Shown here: positions 1-8,967 of the stretch, piece by piece
Layout: every line of letters begins with the position of its first letter
Position numbering within the stretch: the first letter of the stretch is position 1
Assembly: GCF_007748095.1 (NCBI RefSeq)
Contig: NZ_CP036287.1
Coordinates: forward strand, 6,076,001 to 6,140,000
Source of the DNA: Engelhardtia mirabilis
Lineage (GTDB): Bacteria; Planctomycetota; UBA1135; GCA-002686595
Length of the DNA: 64,000 nucleotides
Direction: 5' to 3'
Notes under the pieces: generated by a model
What the model saw: the letters and a program-made list of their open reading frames with translations, nothing else
What the model was told of the DNA's origin: nothing
Database searches by the model: none
Translations under genes and position numbers: made by a program

Positions 1-2077
1 TGCTCAGCCGCGCGCCGCCGCCGACCTCGAGCCGGCCACCGAAGAGCACCTCGACGCCATCGGCGTTCAACAGGTAGTCGCCATCGACGCGCAGGACACC
101 GGACTTGACGAGCAGGAGCGGCAGGCTCGGCTCGGGTCCGGGGGCGGTCACGGTCAGCTCACCGGTGTAGCTGTTCGCGAACTCGAGCGTGCCCGCGGTG
201 GTCGAGAAGCCCGCGTTGGCACCGAACTCGCGCCCGACGCGCAGGTAGTGGGCCGGGTTCTGGGTGCCGAAGGTCGTGCCGTGGACGATCAGGTCGCGGC
301 CGACGTCGAGGCCGCGCGGCGCGCTCCCGGCCGCCGACGACTGGTAGCTGCCCGAGTACAGGGTGGCGTCTTTGTCGACCCGCAACCGAGCGCCATCGAG
401 CACCTCGATGGCTCCCCCGGTCTGCTCCAGAAATGTCGTCCGCGCCTCGGCGAAGGTCACCGCGCCCCCTACCACGCGCAGCCGCTCGAACTTGCCCTGG
501 GTGGTCTGGACCGCCGGAACGTCGCCATCCAGCTCGATCCAGCCGTCGCCGTCGAGGGTGGCGTAGTACAGCTCGAGCCCGCGCAGGACCGTGATGTCGG
601 TCAGCAAGTCGCGACTGCCGGCCAAGAACCGCAGGCGCTTGAAGGTCGGGGAGGATCCCTCGAGCAGGGTCTGCTCGCCCAAGAGCTCGACCCAGCCCTC
701 GTCGAGCACGAAGCCGGCGGTGCTGCTCCAGTCGCCGCGGACCTTGAAGCGGTTCTCCGGGTGCGGGCTGGAGATGGTCGTCCCCGTCTGGATCAGGTCG
801 CCCTGGACGTCGACCCTCCCGAATCCGAGGGAAGGGCCGAGCTCGAGGTGGCCGCCTTCCAGGCGCAGGTCGCCGTGAACCGTGATGTAGGTGTTCGGGT
901 CTCCCGACGACCAGATCCCTCCCAAGAGGTCGAGGGACTCGGTGGTCACGTTGGTGACCGTCGTGCGCACCCCGCCCTCCATCCGGATCGACGGAACCCC
1001 GGGGTCGCTGGAAGTGTTGATGATCCCGTCGCCCGTGAGGCGGATCAGCCCGCCGCCCGGGAAGGTCCCGACGCCGAAGAACCCGCCGGGCGAGCAGTCG
1101 AGGTCGCCGACGACCTCGAGTTCGGCGCCACCGAGATCCAGGCTGGCGTTCGTGCCGAGGTTGCCGAGCACGCGGAGGTCACCTCCGGTGAGCGACCAGC
1201 TGCCCTCGAGAATGTGGAGGTCGCGGAAAGTCGCGGGCGCCATGGCGCCCGGGAGGACCGTGATCGCCGCTGAACCGCTGCTGGCCAGCTCCACTTCACC
1301 GAGGGCGAGGGCCGAACCCGTCGAGGCGGCCCAGTCGCCTTCGCAGCGCAGACGCAGGGCGGCGTTCACTTCGCTGGCCACAGCGCCTTCGGGCACCGAC
1401 CAGATGACGCCGCCCTCGACGGTCAAGGTTCGCGTGGCGGCACCGATGGACTTCGAACCGACGGGTGCGGCAAGCGTCGCCAGACCCTCGACCGAGAAGT
1501 CCGCCCCGTCGGCCAGGAGCAACTCCACCGGGGACAGCCCCGCGTGCTGGGCGAGGTCCAGGGCCAGAGTGCGCCCCTTGGCGAGGAACCGCGTGCCTCC
1601 CGAGATCTCGAGCTTGGGGACCGCCAAGGGCGACAGGCTCGTGAACTCACCGTCCCCGAGCAGCTCGATCGAGGCCAGGCCAACCGGCGAGCCCTGGGCA
1701 GCGGGGAACTGTGCCGTCGCGGCCAGGTCCACGTCGCCGACGACGGACAGCGTGCTTCCGGGCGACGCCACGAGCTGCCCCGCGAGGACCAGGTCCGCTC
1801 CCACCGCGAGTGTCCGACCGTCGGCGATCGAAACCCGCCCACCGAAGGCGACGACCAGGCTGGACACAGCGGCGTCAGCCGTGGAGACCAGGGGCTTGCT
1901 CGGCGTTCCCGAAGCAACCGTGACATCGTCGCTCGGTCCGGGAACCGCGGCGGGCGACCAGTTGGCAGCGTTGTGCCAGTCACTGGATACGGCGCCGGTC
2001 CAGGTGGACTGCGCCGACGCGGCCGAGGCGAGGCAGGCGAAGAGCGCGGGAGCGAGCAGCAGGCGGATGAATCGCAT
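1..2077 (-). CDS. Secreted beta-repeat protein, 3' end cut by window edge
   Basis: This is an open frame running from an ATG at 2075-2077 leftwards off the window, so the C-terminus is missing and at least 692 residues are present. The N-terminus is a clear signal peptide (MRFIRLLLAPALF..., AASAQS cleavage region) followed by a WTG...W.NA.NW motif, the same opening as the neighbouring 1987-residue protein (2280-8243). The rest is glycine, valine, leucine and aspartate rich, with short repeated strands (VEVLFGG-, LEVGGGA-like) that suggest a right-handed beta-helix or stacked beta repeat, as in large planctomycete surface proteins. No catalytic motif was seen. It is probably exported and cell-surface or extracellular. 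It lies downstream of its paralogue in the same direction, separated by a strong hairpin (2149-2269). The function is unknown; the export and repeat assignment is firm, the fold is inferred. Confidence 0.75.
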   Translation of the reverse strand, partial: MRFIRLLLAPALFACLASAASAQSTWTGAVSSDWHNAANWSPAAVPGPSDDVTVASGTPSKPLVSTADAAVSSLVVAFGGRVSIADGRTLAVGADLVLAGQLVASPGSTLSVVGDVDLAATAQFPAAQGSPVGLASIELLGDGEFTSLSPLAVPKLEISGGTRFLAKGRTLALDLAQHAGLSPVELLLADGADFSVEGLATLAAPVGSKSIGAATRTLTVEGGVIWSVPEGAVASEVNAALRLRCEGDWAASTGSALALGEVELASSGSAAITVLPGAMAPATFRDLHILEGSWSLTGGDLRVLGNLGTNASLDLGGAELEVVGDLDCSPGGFFGVGTFPGGGLIRLTGDGIINTSSDPGVPSIRMEGGVRTTVTNVTTESLDLLGGIWSSGDPNTYITVHGDLRLEGGHLELGPSLGFGRVDVQGDLIQTGTTISSPHPENRFKVRGDWSSTAGFVLDEGWVELLGEQTLLEGSSPTFKRLRFLAGSRDLLTDITVLRGLELYYATLDGDGWIELDGDVPAVQTTQGKFERLRVVGGAVTFAEARTTFLEQTGGAIEVLDGARLRVDKDATLYSGSYQSSAAGSAPRGLDVGRDLIVHGTTFGTQNPAHYLRVGREFGANAGFSTTAGTLEFANSYTGELTVTAPGPEPSLPLLLVKSGVLRVDGDYLLNADGVEVLFGGRLEVGGGARLS

Positions 2078-2148
2078 GGGAAGTCGAGAAAGGGGGAAAC
2101 GAGGAGACGGGCAAGGATGCACGAAGTCGACAGCGTGTGGGGCGCTGA

Positions 2149-2269
2149 AGGCGTTGGTACGGTGCCAGGCACGACGCCGCCGCCTACGAGAGGGGCCCCA
2201 CCGGCGCGCGGCGCCGGTGGGGCCCCTCTCGTAGGCGGCGGCGTCGTGCCTGGCACCGTACCAACGCCT
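2149..2269. repeat. Perfect 59-bp inverted repeat with 3-nt loop (hairpin/terminator)
   Basis: Arms 2149-2207 and 2211-2269 are exact reverse complements around a GCG loop. The pairing continues outward (2142-2147 with 2271-2276) after one mismatch. It begins 11 bases past the stop codon of the 2280-8243 gene, so it would act as a very strong transcription terminator or mRNA 3' stabiliser. It carries the GTACGGTGCCAGGCACGA core that recurs in part at 41409-41420 and belongs to the family of stop-adjacent hairpins described in the findings. Confidence 0.9.
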
Positions 2270-2279
2270 GCAGCGCTTC

Positions 2280-5200
2280 TCAGGGCATCGCGACCAGGGG
2301 CTGTACGCCGGAGAAGCGCACCTCGACCGTCGGCACGACCTGGATCGTCCAAGCCTGGAGCAAGAGCCGAGCACCGAGCAATCCGCCCTCCGGCGGAAGT
2401 GTCAAGGCTGTGCTCGCCTGCCCGGCGCCGTCGGTGAAGCCCTCACCCACCTCGAAGTAGGCGCCGGCATTCACGAGCAGGAGCATCTGCCAGAAGCCCG
2501 GGTCGTCCAGGTCCAGGGGCAGGGCGGTGGCCGACGCCGCGAGTTGATGGAAAGTGCCCGGTGCGGCCTCCAGGTCGGCGCTGAAGGGCTCACCAAGGGA
2601 CTGGTAGCGCGGCAAGGTCAGCTGTGGGCTGACGCCTGGATAGGAGGTCACCGTCTCGCTGCCATCACCCGACAGGGCGCTCGGCGTCAAGCCGCACAGC
2701 CGCGCCCTCGATCCCCCGAAGAGCTGCAGCTCGTCGATCGAGCCGCGGCCGCTGTAGGTTGCGGACGCCGTCGACAGGAGGCCCGGAGACCCCGCCAAGT
2801 CGCAGTCTTGCAGCGACACCGCGAGGCTCAGGAAGCTCTCGAGGCCGGGCTGGCCCGTGCCGCCGTTCACGTCGCAGCGGTCGAGCACGACCGCGCCGAA
2901 GTTGCTCGCAAGGTCCACCGCCGAGTCCGTGGCCCCGCCGTCGATCACCAGGTCGGCGAGGATCACGTCCTTGCCGAAGCCCACGCCATGGATCGCGACC
3001 GGCGCGGCCGAGGCGTCGATCACGACCCCGGGAGCCTCGGGCAGGATCGACAGGCTCAACACCGTCGGCGAGACGATCGAGAAGGACGGATAGGTCCCGG
3101 GGGCCACGCTGATAACCGTGAAGGGGCTCGTCGCGGCGTCGATCGCGGCTTGGATCGTGGCGAACTCACCGGTCGGCCCGACGGTCCGCACGTTGGCCGG
3201 AGTCGCGGCCGAGTAGGGCAGGGCCGCGTCCTCGCCGAGCAGGCGCACGAAGCCGTCGGTGCGGCGCTCGAGCAGGCGGTAGAACACCTCGGTGTCGGCC
3301 GCCAGGGGTGCGTCCACCGCGGCGTAGGAGCCGACGCCCGTCGGCGCCAGCTCCACCACGGTCGCGAAGGGTCCGCTCGCCGCCGGGCCGGCCTCCAGGA
3401 TGAAGGCCTGGACGTCCGCTTCGAAGCTGGTCTCGAAGTTCAGGAAGACCTTCTGCGGCCCGTTGGTGGCCTTGAAGAACACGATCTCCGTAGCCGCCGG
3501 CGGCAGCCAGTCGATGCGATCGCCGGGATCGTCCTCGAACGCTTCGCCGGAGAAGTCGCCGCCGAAGTTCTGGAAGGCCACGTCGCCTCCGGTCGTGCGG
3601 CGCACGTTGTAGGTCCCGGTCAGGGCCGAGTCCTCGAAGCGCACGAAGTACAGCGTCTTCGCCGCGGCGTGTCCCAGGGTGAGAAGGGTCGAACTGCCCG
3701 TGGCCGCCGGGGAGGCGAACTCGCCGCCGCGCAGATCGTCGGGCGCGGCCGCGTAGCTGCCGTTCATCACCAGTCCGTCCGGCCCCGGCTGGGAGACGAC
3801 GAAGTCGCGCGCGGCCAGGGTGCCGTTGACCGTCACGGCGTAGCCGCCCCCGGCGACGCCACCGAGGGTCGCCGGATCGCCCGGTTCGCCGAGCAGCTCG
3901 AGCCGGCCCCCACCGTTGACCAGCACCGACGCGAGCGCGCCCAGGGACAGTCGCCCGCCCGCGCTCGCAGCAAGGGTGCCGTTGACCACGAAGGGCACAC
4001 CCGCGGCCCGTAGGTCGCCGCCCGCCGCCGCCTCCAGGCGCGCCCCCGCATCGATCGTCACCGAGGCGGCGGTCACGTCCACGCTGTCGTCCACCAGCCG
4101 CGTGCCGTTCTTGATCTGCACGGTCGGCAGCATCGGGTCGAGGCCGGGCACGCTCCCACGCAGGTAGCTCGTGCCCGTGCCGTCCAGCTCGACGATCCCG
4201 GAGGTCATCTGGAAGGCCGAGTTCGAGCTCCAGTCGCCAGCCACCCGCAAGCGGGTGGCCACGCTCTGAAAGCCGAGGGTCGCCGCCGTGGTGCTGAAGT
4301 TGCCGCCCACGTCGAGCAGTCGGATGCTGCTGCCGACGCTCTGGGTCGAGAACACTCCACCGCTGAAGGTCACGTCCCCGTCGACGGTCAGGGCGACCCC
4401 ATCGAGGACCTCCATCTGCCCACCGGTCATCTGCAGCTCGCCGAAGTGCGATGTGGTGAACGGCACGCTGCCACCGGTCACGCGCAGCTTGTTCACGAGG
4501 TTCGCCCCGGTCTGCACCGGGGTGATCGCGCCGGGCATCACGATGAACTCCTCGCCCTGCGTCGAACCGCCCTGGACCAACAGCGAGCCGAAGACCTCCA
4601 CCTGGGACGTGAGCGTCTTGACCCCACTGACCAGGCGCAGGCGCTTGAAGATCGGGTTCGGCCCACCGAGCTCCGCGTCGCCTCCGTCGAGCTGGACCCA
4701 ACCCTCGTCCATGGTGAAGAGGAAGTCGCTGGACCAGTCGCCGGCGACCTTGATGGTGGTGGCCGAGTTCTGCACGTCAACCGTGGTGCCCGTGTGGACC
4801 AGGCTGCCCTCGACGTCGATCCCCCGCGCGGAGCTCCCGACGCCCTGCGAATCGAGGATCCCTCCGGTCAAGAGCGCATCGCCGGCCACGAAGCAGGTGG
4901 AGCCGTCCATCGAGCGCCAGATGCCGCCGCTCAGCTCCAGCGCTTGGAGATAGCAGGGGAAGACCTGTCGCAGTCCATCCTCGACCCGAATCGGCGCGAC
5001 GTAGTTGCCAGTCGTGCGGAGGTCGCCGTTGCCGGTCAGGCGCAGGGGGCCGACGCCGACGATGGTCGCGCCGCTCCAGTTGGAGTCCAGGGTTCCGACG
5101 ACCTCGAGGTCGCGATCGGCCAGGTCCAGGGAACCGCGCACCTCGAGTTCCTGCTCGACCAGAACGTCGGTGGCCAGGGTCGCGGTGCCGTTCTCCACGC

Positions 5201-8200
5201 GCAGATTGCCGAAGACCGGACCCGTCCCGTCGACGACCTGATTCGCCGCGCCGTCGAGCTCGAACCAACCCAGGGGCAGGGTGAAGTCGCCGTTCCCGGT
5301 GAAGTCGCCCGCCACGCGAATCTCCGTGGCCGCGTTCTGCTCCGCCGCGGCGATGGTGCCCGACTCGACGAAGGTCCCGGCCACGTCGATGTAGCGCAGG
5401 CTGCTGCCGACGCCTTGGGAGGCGAACTGGCCCGCCAGGAAGGTCGCATCGCCGCTCACGGTCAGGGCGACCCCGTCCAAGAGGCGCAGTTGACCGCCCG
5501 CGATCTCGAGGTCCCCGACCCGCGAAGTGGTGATCGGAATCGTCCCCGCGGCCACCCGCAGGCGCGCGATCTCGTTGGCGCCGGTGCTGACTGCGCTGAC
5601 GGCGTCGGTCATGTTCAGCCACGGGCTGCCCGCCGTGGAGCCCCCTTGGGAGATCAGCTCGCCGTTCACCTCGACCTCGCTGGTCAGGGTGTTGATCCCG
5701 GAGACCAGGCGCAGGCGCTTGAAGGTCGGGCCGGCCCCACCGATCTCGGAGTCGCCGCCATCCAGGTAGACCCAGCCCTGCTCCAGCACGAAGGACGGGT
5801 CGCTGGACCAGTTGCCCGCGACGCGGATCGTGGTGGCCGAGACGGTCGAGTCGATCATCGTGGACGACTGGGTGAAGTCGCCCAACACGGTCAAGCCGCG
5901 GGCGGAGCTCCCCACCGGCTCGGACACCACCAGGCCTCCATCGAGCAGCACGTCGCCGGCCACGGTGCAGGGCGAGCCGTCGCGCATGCGCCAGATGCCG
6001 CCGGACACGTGCAGCGCCTCGACGAAGCTCGGGAACACCTGGCGGGTGCCGCCGATCAGGTGCAGCGGGGGGATCGAGTTGCCGTTGGTTCGCAGCTCGC
6101 CGTCGCCGTCGAGCACGATGGGGCCCGTCCCGACGATCGTGGCGCCGCTCCAGTTCGAGTCGAGGTTGCCCTGGACCGTCAGGTCCTGCGCGCCGAGGTC
6201 CAGACTCGAGCGCACCTCGAGCTCCTGATCGATCCGAGTCGCGGCGAGCAGGGTGTGGGCCCCGCCGGCGAGTCGGAGGTTGCCGAAGGTCGGTGCCGCG
6301 CCGCCGATCGTCGAGGCCCCGCCGCCGTCCAGCTCCACCCAGCCGGTGGGCAGCACGAACGCGCCGACCCCGACCCAGTCGCCAGCGACTCGAATACGCG
6401 TGGCGGCGTTCTGCTCGGCGTCCGCCGCGGTACCTGCCTCGAGCATGTCGCCGCCGACGTCGAGGTAGCGCAGGCTGCTACCGATACCCTGGGAGGCGAA
6501 TAGTCCGCCCAGGAAACGCAGGTCCCCGTCGATGGTCACACCGACGCCGTCGAGCAGCCGCAGGTTGCCGCCGACCACCTCGAGGGTCCCCAGGTGCGAA
6601 GTGGTGATGTTGACCACGCCACCGACGACCCTCACCCGATTGAGCAGGTTCGCGCCCGTGCTGATCGGAGTGATCGTCCCGGTCATCTCGATCCAGCCGC
6701 TGCCCGTGGTGCTGCCGCCGATCGAGGTCAACTCGCCGAAGACCTCCAGATCGTCCACGATCTCGCGCGCCCCCGAGACCAGGCGCATGCGCTTGATCTG
6801 CGGTGAGCTGCCGCTGAGTTGGCCGGGAGCCTCGAACTCGACCCAGCCGTTGTCCATGAAGTAGCCGTTCTGGCTGACCCAGTCGTCGAGAACCTCGATC
6901 CGGTCGGCGCCCGACGGGCTGACCAGGGTCCCGCCGAACTGCTGGAACAGGCCATCTACCCGCAGCACACGCGCGCTGCTGCCGACTGCGTCGAAACGCA
7001 GCACGCCATCGTTGTGCTGGAACGGACCGAGGACGTGCGTCGTCGTGCCATCGCGCAGCACCAACTCCGAAGCACCGCCGGACAAGGTCAACGACTCGGC
7101 GGTCAGGCCGAAGCAGTTGTGGACGCCACCGAGGATCTCGAGTTCGGGCAGCGGGTTCACCCCGCCGCGCAGCTCGCCGTTGCCGGTCAGGCGCACCGGA
7201 ACGGTGGCCCCGAGGTTCTTGTTGACCAGGCTCGCGCCGGCCCAGTTGGTGTCGAGGGTGCCCTCGATCTCCAGGTACTCGGGCCAGTCCAGGTCGAAGG
7301 TCGCGCTGCGTACCTCGCATTCGCCCAGCACGCGCACGTTCTTGTTCTCGAGCAGACGGGTGCCGTCGATGATGCGGAGGTTCAGGAAGACCGCCAGGAA
7401 CGTCGAGCCGAAGGCCGAGCGGATCACATGGGTCCCCGCGCCGCCCAGCTCGACCCATCCGGCCTCGAGGGCCGTCGATGTGCTCGCCTGCCAGTCGCCG
7501 TTGGCGCGCAGCACGAAGGCCGCGTTCTTCTCGGACCCCGGCGGGTAGTTGGGCACATCCCAGGTGGTGGTGCCGTTGATCACCAAGGTGCGCGTCGAGC
7601 TGCCGACGTTCTGGGAAGTGATCGGAGCGCTCAGGAGCGCATCGCCATCGACCGTGAACAGCCCGCCGTCGATGACCCGCAGCTCGACCGTGGGCAGGGA
7701 CGCACCCTGGTCCAAGTGCAGGCCAGCCGAGCGACCGGAGTACAGGACTCGCAGGCCGCCGACGACGCTGAGCGGGGGCAGGAGCACCGAGGCGTTGGCC
7801 GAAACCGTGCCGGGTCCGATCAGGCTGACCTCGCTCAACCCGTTGAAGCTCGCGGTCGCAACGCTGACCGACAGGTTGCCGCCAACGACCAGGGCGCCGC
7901 TGCCGTAGGCATCGATCGCCCCGTTGCAGGTCAGGTGCGCGTTGACAGTGAGGGTGCGCGTGTCCTGGATGCCGACCACCGCGCCGGCGTTGATCTGCAC
8001 GCTGCCCACGACCACGTCGCCGAAAACCGCCTGGGGAGCGTTGGCCGTACCCGTGGGGATGATCGCGGTGTCGCTCGGTCCGGGGACGCTGCCCCCGGTC
8101 CAGTTGGTGGCATTGTTCCAGTCGCCGTCCGCTCCCCCGATCCAAGTCAGGGTCGACTGGGCCTGGGCGGCGGGGGCCAGGGTGCCGAGGACGCAGAGGA

Positions 8201-8243
8201 ACGTGAACGCCCCGAGGGCGCGCAGGCGGTCGATGGGCTGCAT
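2280..8243 (-). CDS. Giant secreted beta-repeat surface protein
   Basis: The protein has about 1987 residues. I start it at the ATG at 8241-8243, because a signal peptide (MQPIDRLRALGAFTFLCVLG..., AAQAQS) begins there; a longer in-frame start 51 bases upstream adds a charged, unlikely leader. After the signal comes WIGG.DGDWNNATNW, then long tandem repeats. The motifs LDSNWSGATIVG (near 7230, 6150 and 5075), ATxIxVAGDW and GSSxRxLDV recur with a period of about 1.06 kb (roughly 355 residues), with shorter repeats inside. A beta-helix segment follows (residues about 1630-1800), then a C-terminal beta-sandwich module ending near VRFSG. No enzyme motif was seen. It is probably an extracellular adhesin or matrix protein. 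Its paralogue lies directly downstream (1-2077). The export and repeat calls are certain; the function is unknown. Confidence 0.85.
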   Translation of the reverse strand: MQPIDRLRALGAFTFLCVLGTLAPAAQAQSTLTWIGGADGDWNNATNWTGGSVPGPSDTAIIPTGTANAPQAVFGDVVVGSVQINAGAVVGIQDTRTLTVNAHLTCNGAIDAYGSGALVVGGNLSVSVATASFNGLSEVSLIGPGTVSANASVLLPPLSVVGGLRVLYSGRSAGLHLDQGASLPTVELRVIDGGLFTVDGDALLSAPITSQNVGSSTRTLVINGTTTWDVPNYPPGSEKNAAFVLRANGDWQASTSTALEAGWVELGGAGTHVIRSAFGSTFLAVFLNLRIIDGTRLLENKNVRVLGECEVRSATFDLDWPEYLEIEGTLDTNWAGASLVNKNLGATVPVRLTGNGELRGGVNPLPELEILGGVHNCFGLTAESLTLSGGASELVLRDGTTTHVLGPFQHNDGVLRFDAVGSSARVLRVDGLFQQFGGTLVSPSGADRIEVLDDWVSQNGYFMDNGWVEFEAPGQLSGSSPQIKRMRLVSGAREIVDDLEVFGELTSIGGSTTGSGWIEMTGTITPISTGANLLNRVRVVGGVVNITTSHLGTLEVVGGNLRLLDGVGVTIDGDLRFLGGLFASQGIGSSLRYLDVGGDMLEAGTAADAEQNAATRIRVAGDWVGVGAFVLPTGWVELDGGGASTIGGAAPTFGNLRLAGGAHTLLAATRIDQELEVRSSLDLGAQDLTVQGNLDSNWSGATIVGTGPIVLDGDGELRTNGNSIPPLHLIGGTRQVFPSFVEALHVSGGIWRMRDGSPCTVAGDVLLDGGLVVSEPVGSSARGLTVLGDFTQSSTMIDSTVSATTIRVAGNWSSDPSFVLEQGWVYLDGGDSEIGGAGPTFKRLRLVSGINTLTSEVEVNGELISQGGSTAGSPWLNMTDAVSAVSTGANEIARLRVAAGTIPITTSRVGDLEIAGGQLRLLDGVALTVSGDATFLAGQFASQGVGSSLRYIDVAGTFVESGTIAAAEQNAATEIRVAGDFTGNGDFTLPLGWFELDGAANQVVDGTGPVFGNLRVENGTATLATDVLVEQELEVRGSLDLADRDLEVVGTLDSNWSGATIVGVGPLRLTGNGDLRTTGNYVAPIRVEDGLRQVFPCYLQALELSGGIWRSMDGSTCFVAGDALLTGGILDSQGVGSSARGIDVEGSLVHTGTTVDVQNSATTIKVAGDWSSDFLFTMDEGWVQLDGGDAELGGPNPIFKRLRLVSGVKTLTSQVEVFGSLLVQGGSTQGEEFIVMPGAITPVQTGANLVNKLRVTGGSVPFTTSHFGELQMTGGQMEVLDGVALTVDGDVTFSGGVFSTQSVGSSIRLLDVGGNFSTTAATLGFQSVATRLRVAGDWSSNSAFQMTSGIVELDGTGTSYLRGSVPGLDPMLPTVQIKNGTRLVDDSVDVTAASVTIDAGARLEAAAGGDLRAAGVPFVVNGTLAASAGGRLSLGALASVLVNGGGRLELLGEPGDPATLGGVAGGGYAVTVNGTLAARDFVVSQPGPDGLVMNGSYAAAPDDLRGGEFASPAATGSSTLLTLGHAAAKTLYFVRFEDSALTGTYNVRRTTGGDVAFQNFGGDFSGEAFEDDPGDRIDWLPPAATEIVFFKATNGPQKVFLNFETSFEADVQAFILEAGPAASGPFATVVELAPTGVGSYAAVDAPLAADTEVFYRLLERRTDGFVRLLGEDAALPYSAATPANVRTVGPTGEFATIQAAIDAATSPFTVISVAPGTYPSFSIVSPTVLSLSILPEAPGVVIDASAAPVAIHGVGFGKDVILADLVIDGGATDSAVDLASNFGAVVLDRCDVNGGTGQPGLESFLSLAVSLQDCDLAGSPGLLSTASATYSGRGSIDELQLFGGSRARLCGLTPSALSGDGSETVTSYPGVSPQLTLPRYQSLGEPFSADLEAAPGTFHQLAASATALPLDLDDPGFWQMLLLVNAGAYFEVGEGFTDGAGQASTALTLPPEGGLLGARLLLQAWTIQVVPTVEVRFSGVQPLVAMP

Positions 8244-8352
8244 GGCGGTGCTTGGTTCGAGGTCGGGGTGCTGGTGCGATCCCCCTCTCGACAAAGTGCA
8301 TGCGCGCCCGCGGGCGACAGGCTTTCCGCGCCTCCCGCGCTGCCGTCAGTGC

Positions 8353-8967
8353 CTAACTCGCGGAACCCTCGTCACTTGAGGTCATACGCCGCAGCACCAA
8401 CTCGTGGGTCTTGCGGAGCCGGTCGAGGGCCCGCGCGCGGGCCTTGCCCACGCTCTCCGGACTCATTCCGAGCCGCTCGGCCATCTCGACCAAGGTCACG
8501 TCCGTGGCGCTCCACTCGACCAATTGACGGTCGCGCGGCAGCAACAGGGCCAGGGCCTTGGCCGCCAGGACGAGCTGCTCCCTGCGGGCGGCGATCGTCA
8601 TCGGACCGGTCTGGCTCGCGCTCGGCTCGTCGCCGGGTGTGGCGCCGGCCGAGACTGTCGACCGCCCGCCTCCAAGACCCGAACGCACGACCCGGCCCGA
8701 CCCGCGCTTGAGCGCCGCCCAGTGCCGATGGCGGTCGCGCAGGTAGTTGCGACCGACCTCGTACAACCAAGCGCGCGCGCTGCCCTCGCCGCGATCGGTG
8801 AAGCGCTCGGCGCGCACCAGGGCCTCGCCGGCGAAGCCCTGGTAGAGGTCGTCGGGGGTCTCGAAACGCAACAGGGTCGCGCTGGCCTGGCGCGCGAGCA
8901 TCCCGCGCAGGGCATGGCCGTGCTCTACCAATGCGGCCGAGACCAGCTCGCGTGAGGAGTCGGTCAC
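8353..8967 (-). CDS. ECF-type RNA polymerase sigma factor
   Basis: This is a sigma-70 family ECF factor of 204 residues. The region 2-like segment includes LYQGFAGEALVRAERF and WLYEVGRNYLRDRHRHW. The C-terminal region 4 helix-turn-helix includes LPRDRQLVEW...TLVEMAERLGMSPESVGKARARAL. I chose the GTG at 8965-8967: it overlaps the stop of the upstream kinase gene as GTGA, the usual sign of translational coupling, and the longer ATG frame would run through the kinase C-terminus. The pair kinase then sigma factor suggests a signalling unit in which the membrane kinase controls this sigma factor, as in many Planctomycetota where ECF factors neighbour Ser/Thr kinases. No anti-sigma gene is visible. 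The family is certain; the regulon is unknown. Confidence 0.88.
   Translation of the reverse strand: MTDSSRELVSAALVEHGHALRGMLARQASATLLRFETPDDLYQGFAGEALVRAERFTDRGEGSARAWLYEVGRNYLRDRHRHWAALKRGSGRVVRSGLGGGRSTVSAGATPGDEPSASQTGPMTIAARREQLVLAAKALALLLPRDRQLVEWSATDVTLVEMAERLGMSPESVGKARARALDRLRKTHELVLRRMTSSDEGSAS

Noticed and set aside
4446..6503. Long plus-strand frames inside the giant repeat gene
   Set aside because: Antisense shadows of the repeat protein, with a repetitive charged composition and no start signals.
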